Source: Trichormus variabilis 0441
Lineage (GTDB): Bacteria; Cyanobacteriota; Cyanobacteriia; Cyanobacteriales; Nostocaceae
DNA: 64,000 nucleotides
Direction: 5' to 3'
Assembly (NCBI RefSeq): GCF_009856605.1
Contig: NZ_CP047242.1
Span: 4,966,001-5,030,000, forward strand
A model generated the notes under the pieces. That model was not told the origin of the DNA. It did no database searches and was given only the letters and a program-made list of their open reading frames with translations. This document shows, in pieces, positions 16,733 to 25,101 of the stretch. Both the position numbers and the translations under genes were made by a program. How positions within the stretch are numbered: position 1 is the stretch's first letter; every line of letters begins with the position of its first letter.

Positions 16733-18451
16733 TTAATTTCCAGCTAACAGTGCTTTTGTTGCTGATTCTCCAGACTTTTTCAATTGACGCGTGATTTGAA
16801 ACATTAATAAACCCAAAATCCCACCGTGTCCCAGAAGTGCTAAAAAAGCGGTCATTGTTGGTATATAGCCAGTTGATGGGTACAAAATAATTATTGGTGC
16901 AGCTACAGAAAGTAACCACAGGAAAGGTTGATTGCCTGGGTTAGAAAACAACATTGCTAAAACGATTGGTGGCAAAATAATAACAGTGCCTACCATCCCA
17001 TTAGCCCAAAAGAGCCTCTGTTCATTTTTCATCAATAGGAGTAGTTGAGCCAAGGCTGCATAAATGATGGCTAAACTACCTGCAAAAACTACAGATAGAA
17101 GGACAATAAGTTTATCAGATGTAGACCCTGGTACAACTAAAGTAAAGAAAATTAAACAGCTAATAGCAATTATGGCATTGATGGCGATCGCTAATATACC
17201 CGGACTTTTTTCACCCCAAATTAAATCGCTGATTAATTTGCTTTTACCTAGCTTCTGGTACATATACATATGTCGATAGCGTGACCAATCTTGTAGAGTT
17301 TGGCGGTTGGGAGTCAGTGCTGCAATCAAATACAAAAATAGTCCCAAATCCAAAAACATTAAGGTAGCTAAATTTTCCTTTAATCCCAAATAAGAGTAAG
17401 ATTTATCTAGGAACTGTGATTGCCAATTGGCAAATCCCAAAGTCAGAATAACAAAGCACGAAGTTAATAAATAACTTTGCTTTTTACTCAACATAGTAGC
17501 ATTTTTATCTCGATAGCAACGGTTTAGAGATTGCCAAAAAAAGTAAGTTCCAATTAAATAAACCAAGATATTGAAGCATACCATAATAGGCAAACTGCTT
17601 CCCAATGGTAGAGCAAACCAATGAATCCCAGCAAATTCAAATTCACCAGAATAATCGTTTAGAAAATAATTTGGGCTAAATAAATGAAAGATAGTAAATG
17701 GATAATTACCTGTTCTGCTATCTCGCAGTGCTGCTTTAGCAAGTAAGAGAAACCCTAAAATTAACCCACTACCTAACCAAGCTTGAAAGCCGCCTAACCA
17801 AGTACCTACCAAACCAAATAATAAGGCTCCACTATAGTAAAAAATGCTAGATACTATCAAAACTCCATAAAAACAAAGAATCTGAATTAAGGGAATTTGT
17901 GCGTTTATTCCTAAAGATAAATGAAACGGAATTGCTAGTGATAATCCAAAATACAAGAGAATGGGAACTCCTAACATTTTGCCATAGAGAATACTTTCAG
18001 GCGATTGGGGGCTAAGTCGAATAAAATTGAGTGTAGCTCGCCGTTCTTCTGTTGCTAAGTCGCTAATAAGTAAGTAAGCTCCTCCTACCAAGAGAGTCAA
18101 GATAGCAGTAAAACTGAGCAACGTAAAGACATCTTGACTCCATAGTTGCCAGTTAATTATGACACGATCATATTCATCTAACAAACAAGATGGTGAATTA
18201 AAGTCATTGGTAACACCTGTACAATATTTATGGGTGATTTCATAGGAAGAATAAGAATTGATATATTGTGCTGGTAGTTGAGTTTGGCAGTAAATAAAGA
18301 GGATGAATTGACTTAGCAAAGATACAGCAACAGCCAGCAAAATATTACGAAGTTGCCAACGCCCTTTAATTTCTCGTAACAGTTGCGGATTCCATTCGCT
18401 GAGTTTGTACATAAAATTTTGCATCATTGGCGGAACTCCAAAAATGGGCAT
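16733..18451 (-). CDS. ABC-2 type transporter permease
   Basis: The protein of up to 572 residues has about twelve hydrophobic segments (for example LLAVAVSLLSQFILFIYC, LLSFTAILTLLVGGAYLLI, LGSGLILGFLLLAKAAL). The region TEERRATLNFIRLSPQSPESILYGKMLGVP after the second segment is typical of ABC-2 exporters, where it contacts the ATPase. Alternative starts at 18424 and 18412 (MYKLSEWNPQLLREIKGR) would look more like family members; the first residues MPIFGVPPM may not be made. It is 16 bases after its ATPase gene. The exported substrate is unknown. Confidence 0.88.
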   Translation of the reverse strand: MPIFGVPPMMQNFMYKLSEWNPQLLREIKGRWQLRNILLAVAVSLLSQFILFIYCQTQLPAQYINSYSSYEITHKYCTGVTNDFNSPSCLLDEYDRVIINWQLWSQDVFTLLSFTAILTLLVGGAYLLISDLATEERRATLNFIRLSPQSPESILYGKMLGVPILLYFGLSLAIPFHLSLGINAQIPLIQILCFYGVLIVSSIFYYSGALLFGLVGTWLGGFQAWLGSGLILGFLLLAKAALRDSRTGNYPFTIFHLFSPNYFLNDYSGEFEFAGIHWFALPLGSSLPIMVCFNILVYLIGTYFFWQSLNRCYRDKNATMLSKKQSYLLTSCFVILTLGFANWQSQFLDKSYSYLGLKENLATLMFLDLGLFLYLIAALTPNRQTLQDWSRYRHMYMYQKLGKSKLISDLIWGEKSPGILAIAINAIIAISCLIFFTLVVPGSTSDKLIVLLSVVFAGSLAIIYAALAQLLLLMKNEQRLFWANGMVGTVIILPPIVLAMLFSNPGNQPFLWLLSVAAPIIILYPSTGYIPTMTAFLALLGHGGILGLLMFQITRQLKKSGESATKALLAGN

Positions 18452-18467
18452 TGATAATATTGACTAA

Positions 18468-19418
18468 TTAAGATGCTTGTTTGTGTCCTAATTTTAAGAA
18501 GATACTTTCCAAATCTTCTTGTGTACAATGAAAGTTAGTTATGGGGATACCGGAGAGAATGAGCGATCGCAGTAATTCTGCACAATCATCTTGTGTACCA
18601 GCAAAATTAACCCTTATGCTATTTTTTCCCGGTATTTTCTCACATTGCTCGACTAATGGATAATTTTTTAATTCACTCATAAGAGATTCTAAACTACCCG
18701 ATGTAGATAACATAATCTGTTGCTGAGAAAGTCGTTGGTAAAGTGCTTGCAGTGAAGCGCTTTCTACTAAAAAACCCAACTCCATAATCCCTACAGATGT
18801 ACAAAGTTCGGCTAAATCACTCAAAACATGAGAAGAAATTAATATTGTCATCCCCGCTTCTTGCAACGCTTTAATGATTTGCCGAAACTGCATTCTCGCA
18901 ATGGGATCAAGCCCAGAAACAGGCTCATCTAACAGCAGTAAAATGGGTTCATGAATAATCGTCCGTGCTAAACTCAAACGCTGTTTCATCCCCCGTGATA
19001 GGGTAGAAATTTGGCTTTTACGTTTATTTTCTAGTTGTATCAGTTCTAAAACTTCATGTAGGCGTTGAGTCCGGCGTGGTTCCCGCAAGCGATACAGCCT
19101 CGCAAAATAATCTAAGTAATCCCAGACTGTTAAATCTTCGTACAGAGGATAGTCATCAGGTAGGTAGCCAAGGTGACGCTTGAGAGTGGAGTTACTTTTA
19201 TCAAGTCGTAGATGTTCCCCGTTAATATAAATTTCCCCTGTAGTTTGTTCCTCAGCTGCTGCTAACATTCGGATGAGAGTTGTTTTTCCCGCACCATTCG
19301 GCCCAATTAACCCATATACTTCACCCATTTGGATCTCTAAATCAACGTCATTGACGGCAATATGTCGTTCAAATTGCTTAGTTAATCCACGGGTACGAAT
19401 TGCTAATTCTTTTACCAT
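18468..19418 (-). CDS. ABC transporter ATP-binding protein (ABC-2 exporter)
   Basis: The ATPase, about 316 residues from ATG 19418 (MVKELAIRTRGLTKQF), partners the adjacent ABC-2 permease. Walker A is LIGPNGAGKTTLIRML, the signature LSRGMKQRLSLARTII, Walker B ILLLLDEPVSGLDPIAR, and the switch histidine ISSHVLSDLAELC. About 90 further residues follow the core, as in the CcmA/GldA-like group, and may form a regulatory domain. A TTG at 19430 would add four residues. The gene order ATPase then permease with a 16-base gap indicates one transcript. Confidence 0.93.
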   Translation of the reverse strand: MVKELAIRTRGLTKQFERHIAVNDVDLEIQMGEVYGLIGPNGAGKTTLIRMLAAAEEQTTGEIYINGEHLRLDKSNSTLKRHLGYLPDDYPLYEDLTVWDYLDYFARLYRLREPRRTQRLHEVLELIQLENKRKSQISTLSRGMKQRLSLARTIIHEPILLLLDEPVSGLDPIARMQFRQIIKALQEAGMTILISSHVLSDLAELCTSVGIMELGFLVESASLQALYQRLSQQQIMLSTSGSLESLMSELKNYPLVEQCEKIPGKNSIRVNFAGTQDDCAELLRSLILSGIPITNFHCTQEDLESIFLKLGHKQAS

Positions 19419-20039
19419 AGGGGAATACAAAAAATAAATTATCCGAAATTAATGGTTTGGTAGGGTGCGTCAGTATGAATAATTTTTGAGTAACCGATGC
19501 AGGTAATAGGTGATATTCCAGTTACCTATTACCCATTAGCAGATTCTCAATCCCCTGATGGGTGAAGAATTTTATCTGGAAGTCCATAGCTGCTGGAGTG
19601 CGCCTGTTGTTTAAACACTAACCTACCTTGTGTATACAGATTGTGCCAGTTTCGTTTCGGAAATTGAAACTGAAGTGATCTTATGTACACCAAAATAAGC
19701 TGCCTTGGGATAGATGTAATTAAGAGACATAATGATTAGTGTGACTATTTAGCACGGTTGATAACGCAAGTGAGAGAATAAAAAAGCAAACACTTGCTTT
19801 ATGGTGTAAATAGCATATTTGTGATTTATCAAACCATTGGCAATTTCTATCTAATTTTGGGTTAGGGGTGAGTGGTTGTCATATGATTGAAAACTGCCGC
19901 GTCACTTGCTATGAGTCTAGGAACCCTAGTTAACTCGTGGTTCGGAGAAAAGGCACATTAAACTAGATCAAGAACAACTAGCGACTAACAACTAACATAC
20001 GTAGTTTATTTAGACGAGGTAGATAAGCGGATTATTCTC
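19419..20039. other. Intergenic region between divergent genes
   Basis: This 621-base region must hold promoters for the ABC exporter and the DUF1400 hydrolase. It contains half of a family B palindromic element at 19460-19485, a short gtttc/gaaac palindrome at 19654-19670 and an actaacaa repeat near 19980. No gene or structured RNA was recognised. Confidence 0.5.
19460..19485 (+). repeat. Truncated family B palindromic element
   Basis: gtagggtgcgtcagtatgaa and the following aataattt match the left end of 54485-54549, but the right half is missing. Confidence 0.65.
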
Positions 20040-21671
20040 ATGAAAAGACTGTTGAAATATCTGAGTCTAGGTTTATTGTCTATTGGTTTTGCCGCTAAAC
20101 CAGGTTTAAGTGCTGAACGTATCAGTCTTTTTTACCCTCCCTTTGGTGAATTTTCTTTACCTGTTAGTTCGTTAGAAACCTTTGCTAAGCAAGGGAAGAT
20201 TGATGGTGATTTACAGTTTTATGCTCAACGTGCAACTCCCGAACAGTTGACACAACTACGGGAGTTTCTACAACAACGCTTTGATGTCACTCCTACCTTC
20301 ATATCTCAAATTACTTACTCACCAATCGGTGAACAGGTTTTGCAACGCCTGGGAGACATAGTACAGACCGATTCCCGCCGCAATGGCTTTTATGCTTTGC
20401 GTTCTGCATTGATTCTATCCGCCGCCAAACCACAGGGTTTCTCAGTTATTAATGTCTTACGTAATTTTCCCAGTGATAATTTGCGGCTGAATTTCTCAGA
20501 GGGTGTGAGAATAGTTGATGACTTGTCACGATTGACCAAAAATAGGGATAGAGTGGTTGCGTCTCTGCAACAAGGTGCGGTAGCTCAGACTGTTGTTTCT
20601 AATGAGAATTTATCTAAACTACCAGATTTACGATCGCCTGGAAAGTTCCGTTGGCAAATAGTCAATTTCACCTTAAATGATACTCAGCGCAATCGCCGTT
20701 TACCAGTAGATTTATATTTACCACAAGCTAATACAGATACTCAAGGAAAACCACCTTTTCCCCTAGTTGTGATTTCTCACGGCATCGCCTCAGACCGCTA
20801 TAGTTTTATTTACCTGGCTGAACATCTAGCATCCTACGGTTTTGCTGTTGCTGTATTAGAGCATCCTGGTAGTAATGCTAAACGCTTCGAGCAATATTTT
20901 GCAGGCTTGGCAAGTCCGCCAGAACCTAGAGAATTTGTTGACAGACCTTTAGATATTAAGGTGCTTCTCGATGAACTCCAGCGTTTGGAACAGTCCGATC
21001 CCAGGCTCCAGGGTAAACTCAATTTTCAACAAATTGGGGCGATCGGTCAATCCTTTGGTGGTTATACGGTTTTGTCCTTGGGAGGGGCAAAAATAAATTT
21101 TAACCAACTCAACCAGGACTGTAACCCCGAAAATTCTAGTTTGAATATATCGTTACTGTTGCAGTGTGAAGCTAATCAATTATTGCCACAAGATTATCAG
21201 TTGCAAGACAGCCGTATTAAAGCAGTCATTGCCATTAATCCTATTAGTAGCTCTATTTTTGGTGAAAGCGGTATCAGTCAGATTAAACTTCCTGTGATGA
21301 TGGTAGCAGGTAGCCAAGATATTTTCGCCCCACCTGTACCCGAACAAATTCGCCCTTTTACTTGGCTTCCTAACCCCTATAAATATTTAGTCTTAATTGA
21401 CAATGCTACCCACTTCACTCTCATCGGCGATTCACCCCAAGGGAAGAATGTCTTACCTGTACCAAGTGGATTGCTTGGCCCTGACAGAACTGCGGCTTAT
21501 TCCTATCTCAAGGCTTTAAGTGTGGCTTTTTTACAAGCCAATCTACTCAATCGTCCTGAATATCGCTCTTATTTGCAGCCTTCTTACGCTCAATCTATTA
21601 GCCAAGCTCCTCTAAATCTGAATATTTGGCAGTCATTAACTGCTGAACAATTGATGGAAATTAGGGAGTAG
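20040..21671 (+). CDS. Alpha/beta hydrolase with DUF1400 domain
   Basis: The 543-residue secreted protein is of a type common in cyanobacteria. A signal peptide (YLSLGLLSIGFAAKPGLSA) is followed by a DUF1400 domain (ERISLFYPPFGEFSLPVSSL through about residue 130). The rest is an alpha/beta hydrolase related to platelet-activating-factor acetylhydrolases: oxyanion region FPLVVISHGIASDRYSF, nucleophile elbow IGAIGQSFGGYTVLSLG, acid probably in MMVAGSQDIFAPPVPEQ, and histidine in NATHFTLIG. The substrate is not predictable. It is preceded by a long non-coding region and seems to be transcribed alone. Confidence 0.92.
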   Translation: MKRLLKYLSLGLLSIGFAAKPGLSAERISLFYPPFGEFSLPVSSLETFAKQGKIDGDLQFYAQRATPEQLTQLREFLQQRFDVTPTFISQITYSPIGEQVLQRLGDIVQTDSRRNGFYALRSALILSAAKPQGFSVINVLRNFPSDNLRLNFSEGVRIVDDLSRLTKNRDRVVASLQQGAVAQTVVSNENLSKLPDLRSPGKFRWQIVNFTLNDTQRNRRLPVDLYLPQANTDTQGKPPFPLVVISHGIASDRYSFIYLAEHLASYGFAVAVLEHPGSNAKRFEQYFAGLASPPEPREFVDRPLDIKVLLDELQRLEQSDPRLQGKLNFQQIGAIGQSFGGYTVLSLGGAKINFNQLNQDCNPENSSLNISLLLQCEANQLLPQDYQLQDSRIKAVIAINPISSSIFGESGISQIKLPVMMVAGSQDIFAPPVPEQIRPFTWLPNPYKYLVLIDNATHFTLIGDSPQGKNVLPVPSGLLGPDRTAAYSYLKALSVAFLQANLLNRPEYRSYLQPSYAQSISQAPLNLNIWQSLTAEQLMEIRE

Positions 21672-22273
21672 GGAAGGGGTAATGAGGGGAAAGAGTTGAT
21701 GTCCAGATGTTGGATACAACTTTTTTTCTAATGACAACTAACAACTGACCAATAACAATTTCAGTATTATTGCTGACGACAAACTAAGTGAAATTGTTCT
21801 GCGACAATATATTTTTTTTGTGTCTTCTTTGTGTCTTTCATATAACAAGTTTCTATTAATTCAAAACCTTTCATTTAATTGTCAGGGGATCACCACATTT
21901 ATCACAAAGCATTCATAAAAACTTATATAAAAACAGATTGTTTATATATCTGATTGTTAATAAGTATTAAGAAATACTTATTAAAGAATATTGCAAGTCC
22001 TTGATTTAATTGCTAACGTGTGTGAAGGCAACGATGCTGATAAATGCTCTGATATTAGAAGAGGTAAAACCTATGAGCCATATCCATTCAGCCAAATATG
22101 TAAGAACTTGATTGCAATCTGCGAACTACAACCAATGCAGATTAGCCCATATATATCGTTGCTAGAGGCTAATTGCTGTTGTGACATTGAATGCAACTAA
22201 AAATTTGTTTTACCTCACGGTGATTAGTTAACGATGAACTGAGGTAAGACTGGGACTCTGGAGGATAAAATCC
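21672..22273. other. Intergenic region with hairpin, no gene credited
   Basis: This 602-base space holds an AT-rich perfect hairpin at 21957-21984 and a weak 69-codon TTG-start frame at 21991-22200 without family features. The SDR gene's promoter should lie near its 3' end. Confidence 0.45.
21957..21984. repeat. 12-bp stem hairpin (ttaataagtatt)
   Basis: ttaataagtatt and its exact complement surround a 4-base loop. It is AT-rich, with no T run, and its role is unknown. Confidence 0.5.
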
Positions 22274-23155
22274 ATGAATATTCGAGGTAAAGTAGCCCTG
22301 GTGACTGGGGCTTCCCGTGGAATTGGGCGAGCGATCGCTTTAGAATTAGCACAACAAGGAATACACAGATTAATTTTAGTGGCACGCGATCGCCAAAAGT
22401 TAAGAGAAGTCGCCCAGGAAGTGGAGGCTATGGGAGTCCAAGCCACAACATTGGCGATTGATTTAACGCAAGCCACCGAGGTAAACATTGCCATAGCGCA
22501 ACTATGGCGCAATTACGGCCCCATTCACTTACTTGTTAACTGTGCAGGCGTTGCATACCAAAGTTCATTCTTGCAATCAAAACTTCCCCAAGTTCAAGAA
22601 GAACTTTCTGTAAACTTATTGGGAATGTATACCCTCACCAGCCTCATCGCCAAACGTATGGCTAGCCAAAGACAAGGAACTATTGTCAATGTTTCCAGCT
22701 TAATGGGGAAAGTAGCTGCACCAACAATGGCGACTTATTCAGCCACAAAGTTTGCTATCTTAGGCTTTACCCAAGCCTTGCGCCGCGAACTTGCTGAGTA
22801 CAACATCCAGGTGAAGGCGTTATTACCATCCCTCACCGACACAGATATGGTGCGTGACTTAAAACTATTTCGCTGGGTGATTCCCATGACACCCCAGGAA
22901 GTAGCCAAAGCGTTAATTACTGGACTAGAAAAAGATGCACCAGAAATTTTAGTAGGATGGCAAAGTCATTTAGCCGTGTGGTGTCAACGTTTAGCCCCTT
23001 GGTTACTGGAATTGGTTTTAAAAATTGCCACACCACCAGCTATTAGACAACAACAATCTGACGAAAACTTGAGCTTTTGGGCAAAAATCCAGCGTTTTGG
23101 CGATTTCTTCTTTTCTGGAAACAAGTTTCCCTTCGTATTCGCCCGTAAAACCTGA
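22274..23155 (+). CDS. Short-chain dehydrogenase/reductase (SDR)
   Basis: The 293-residue classical SDR has the NAD(P)-binding TGASRGIGRAIALELAQQG near residue 11, LLVNCAGVAYQSSF, catalytic Ser in VNVSSLMGKV and YxxxK in ATYSATKFAILGFTQALRRE. An arginine after the glycine motif region (ARDRQKL) suggests NADP(H). After the Rossmann core there is a C-terminal extension of about 60 residues with a hydrophobic stretch (LAPWLLELVLKIATPP), which may attach the enzyme to a membrane. The start ATG is preceded by ggaggataaaatcc, a strong ribosome binding site. It resembles FabG but is longer; the substrate is unknown. Confidence 0.93.
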   Translation: MNIRGKVALVTGASRGIGRAIALELAQQGIHRLILVARDRQKLREVAQEVEAMGVQATTLAIDLTQATEVNIAIAQLWRNYGPIHLLVNCAGVAYQSSFLQSKLPQVQEELSVNLLGMYTLTSLIAKRMASQRQGTIVNVSSLMGKVAAPTMATYSATKFAILGFTQALRRELAEYNIQVKALLPSLTDTDMVRDLKLFRWVIPMTPQEVAKALITGLEKDAPEILVGWQSHLAVWCQRLAPWLLELVLKIATPPAIRQQQSDENLSFWAKIQRFGDFFFSGNKFPFVFARKT

Positions 23156-23238
23156 CGTAAATCTCTAATTATTTCCCAAATTCCCTCAGTTACAAGCTGA
23201 TGGAATTTTTTGGCGACATCACACCAATTCAAATTGGT

Positions 23239-23270
23239 ATTACGAATTACGAATTACAAATTACGAATTA
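23239..23270. repeat. Heptanucleotide repeat (attacga)
   Basis: Four and a half tandem copies of attacga/attacaa lie upstream of the GH57 gene. They create an artificial open frame extension of that gene. Confidence 0.85.
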
Positions 23271-23326
23271 ACAATGACCCATTACCAACTACCATAATCA
23301 ATACTCATTGTTGCGGAGCAACTAAA

Positions 23327-24814
23327 ATGCTGTTCTTACAAAATACTCCCTTGCCAGAAATTATTGATGGTTTGCCAAATATATCTGGTTGGGAAGCTGA
23401 GGTTCTCTCTGTTGTTAACAATGATGCGCCAGTCTTCTTACCCACCACGAATATTAAGTTAGAAGATGTGAATGCAGTATTTGCGATCGCTCTACATATG
23501 CACCAACCAACTATACCAGCAGGTGATGGTGGTGAACTGATCAGCAATCTGCAATATATGTTTGCACATCCCCACGAAGGCGACAACCACAACGCCGGGC
23601 CTTTTGCCTATTGTTACAGCCGTATGGGAGAATTCATCCCTGAACTAGTCAGCCAAGGTTGCAATCCCCGTGTGATGTTGGATTACTCTGGTAATCTTTT
23701 GTGGGGACTCCGGCAAATGGGGCGCAATGATGTCTTAGATAGTCTCAAGGGTGTTACAGGCGATCGCACATATCAACCTCATGTAGAATGGCTAGGGACA
23801 ATGTGGGGTCATGCTGTTGTTCCTTCCACACCAATCAAAGATATTAAATTGCATATCTTGGCATGGCAACAACATTTTGCAGCAATTTTTGGCTGGGAAG
23901 CATTAGCCAGAGTTAAAGGTTTTTCTCCGCCAGAAATGCACCTCCCAAATCACCCTGATACATTATTTCAATTTGTCAAAGCCCTTAAAGAATGCGGTTA
24001 TCGCTGGTTACTTGTCCAGGAACATACTGTAGAAACAATCGATGGGCAATCTCTAACTAATAGACATTTACCCCATCGTTTGCTTGCCAGAAATTCCCAA
24101 GGTGAAACTATTAGTATCATTGCCTTAATTAAAACCCAAGGTTCTGATACTAAATTAGTTGCTCAAATGCAGCCATACTACGAAGCGAAAACTTTATCAA
24201 AGCGTCGATTAGGCAATGTAGAAATTCCCCCCATAGTCAGTCAAATTGGTGATGGTGAAAATGGCGGCGTGATGATGAATGAATTTCCCAGCGCCTTCAA
24301 ACAAGCTTGGTGGGATATGGTAAATCATGGTGGTGGAAAATCCGGTGTTGTCGGGGTATGTGGCACAGAATATTTAGAGTTAATTGAGGCGGCTGGTGTT
24401 AAACCTGAAGACTTTCCTTCTTGTCAGCCGGTGGGACAACACCAAATCTGGCAGAGAGTTGCACCAGACAATAATCAACCGGAAGCTGTGGAAAATGCCA
24501 TTCAAGAAATCAAGCAAATTAATCCCAACTTTCACTTAGAAGGAGCTTCTTGGACAAATCATATTAGTTGGGTGAGGGGATACGAAAATGTTTTATCTCC
24601 CATGTACGAATTGAGTAGTTTATTTCATCAAAAGTTTGATAATTTATTACTCAACAATTCATATTCATCTATTACCAAACAACCTGATTATCGCCAAGCG
24701 CTGTTATACAATCTCCTTTTGCAGACAAGCTGTTTTCGCTATTGGGGGCAAGGTGCTTGGACTGATTACGCCCGTGAAATTTATCAACGTGGTAAGAGTT
24801 TGTTGACATCATGA
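23327..24814 (+). CDS. Glycoside hydrolase family 57 protein
   Basis: The 495-residue GH57-type enzyme shows the N-terminal family motif ALHMHQPTIPAGDGG (HxHQP) and later blocks AGPFAYCYSRMGEFIPEL, LDYSGNLLWGLRQMG, WLGTMWGHAVVPSTP and FSPPEMHLPNHPDT. GH57 enzymes act on alpha-glucans (amylase, 4-alpha-glucanotransferase, branching); cyanobacterial members of this subtype are poorly characterised. I prefer ATG 23327, which has gcggagcaac upstream; the frame extends to 23210 but those 39 residues come from a heptanucleotide repeat. A glycogen phosphorylase gene is also in the window but far away. Confidence 0.88.
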   Translation: MLFLQNTPLPEIIDGLPNISGWEAEVLSVVNNDAPVFLPTTNIKLEDVNAVFAIALHMHQPTIPAGDGGELISNLQYMFAHPHEGDNHNAGPFAYCYSRMGEFIPELVSQGCNPRVMLDYSGNLLWGLRQMGRNDVLDSLKGVTGDRTYQPHVEWLGTMWGHAVVPSTPIKDIKLHILAWQQHFAAIFGWEALARVKGFSPPEMHLPNHPDTLFQFVKALKECGYRWLLVQEHTVETIDGQSLTNRHLPHRLLARNSQGETISIIALIKTQGSDTKLVAQMQPYYEAKTLSKRRLGNVEIPPIVSQIGDGENGGVMMNEFPSAFKQAWWDMVNHGGGKSGVVGVCGTEYLELIEAAGVKPEDFPSCQPVGQHQIWQRVAPDNNQPEAVENAIQEIKQINPNFHLEGASWTNHISWVRGYENVLSPMYELSSLFHQKFDNLLLNNSYSSITKQPDYRQALLYNLLLQTSCFRYWGQGAWTDYAREIYQRGKSLLTS

Positions 24815-24855
24815 TTTTATTTAGATGACTATTTATAAAGTAAATATTAAGTAGT

Positions 24856-24915
24856 GTGTGTTACGGCTATGAAAGATTTGGGACTGAGAGACAAAAAAAT
24901 TTAGCCGTAACGCAC
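24856..24915. repeat. Palindromic-ended element (gtgtgttacggct)
   Basis: gtgtgttacggct at one end pairs with agccgtaacgcac at the other (one mismatch). It stands just before a second, related element at 24928-24993. Confidence 0.7.
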
Positions 24916-24927
24916 CATCTGTGAGGC

Positions 24928-24993
24928 GGTGCGTTAGGCGCGAGAATAGTTATTTTGTAACCAATCATCAGGGAAATAAGCGCCTAACACACC
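24928..24993. repeat. Palindromic-ended element (ggtgcgttaggcg)
   Basis: A 66-bp unit with ends ggtgcgttaggcg and cgcctaacacacc lies 12 bases after the previous element, between the GH57 and SPFH genes. It is followed by ctac, so its end resembles that of the family A/B elements. Confidence 0.7.
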
Positions 24994-25101
24994 CTACTGA
25001 TTGCTTGTCAACTGGAAAAAATTACACCAAGTTTAAGAAATTAGCCCTAAGAGAGTTGAAGTGATAACTTATATGATTAGTTGCCCAGAAGGGCGCAAAT
25101 T

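Noticed and set aside
19654..19670. gtttc...gaaac palindrome resembling part of a CRISPR repeat
   Set aside because: Only one copy exists, with no repeat-spacer periodicity and no cas genes in the window.
21991..22200. A 69-codon frame starting with TTG
   Set aside because: Weak start, no recognisable domain; may be chance in AT-rich DNA.
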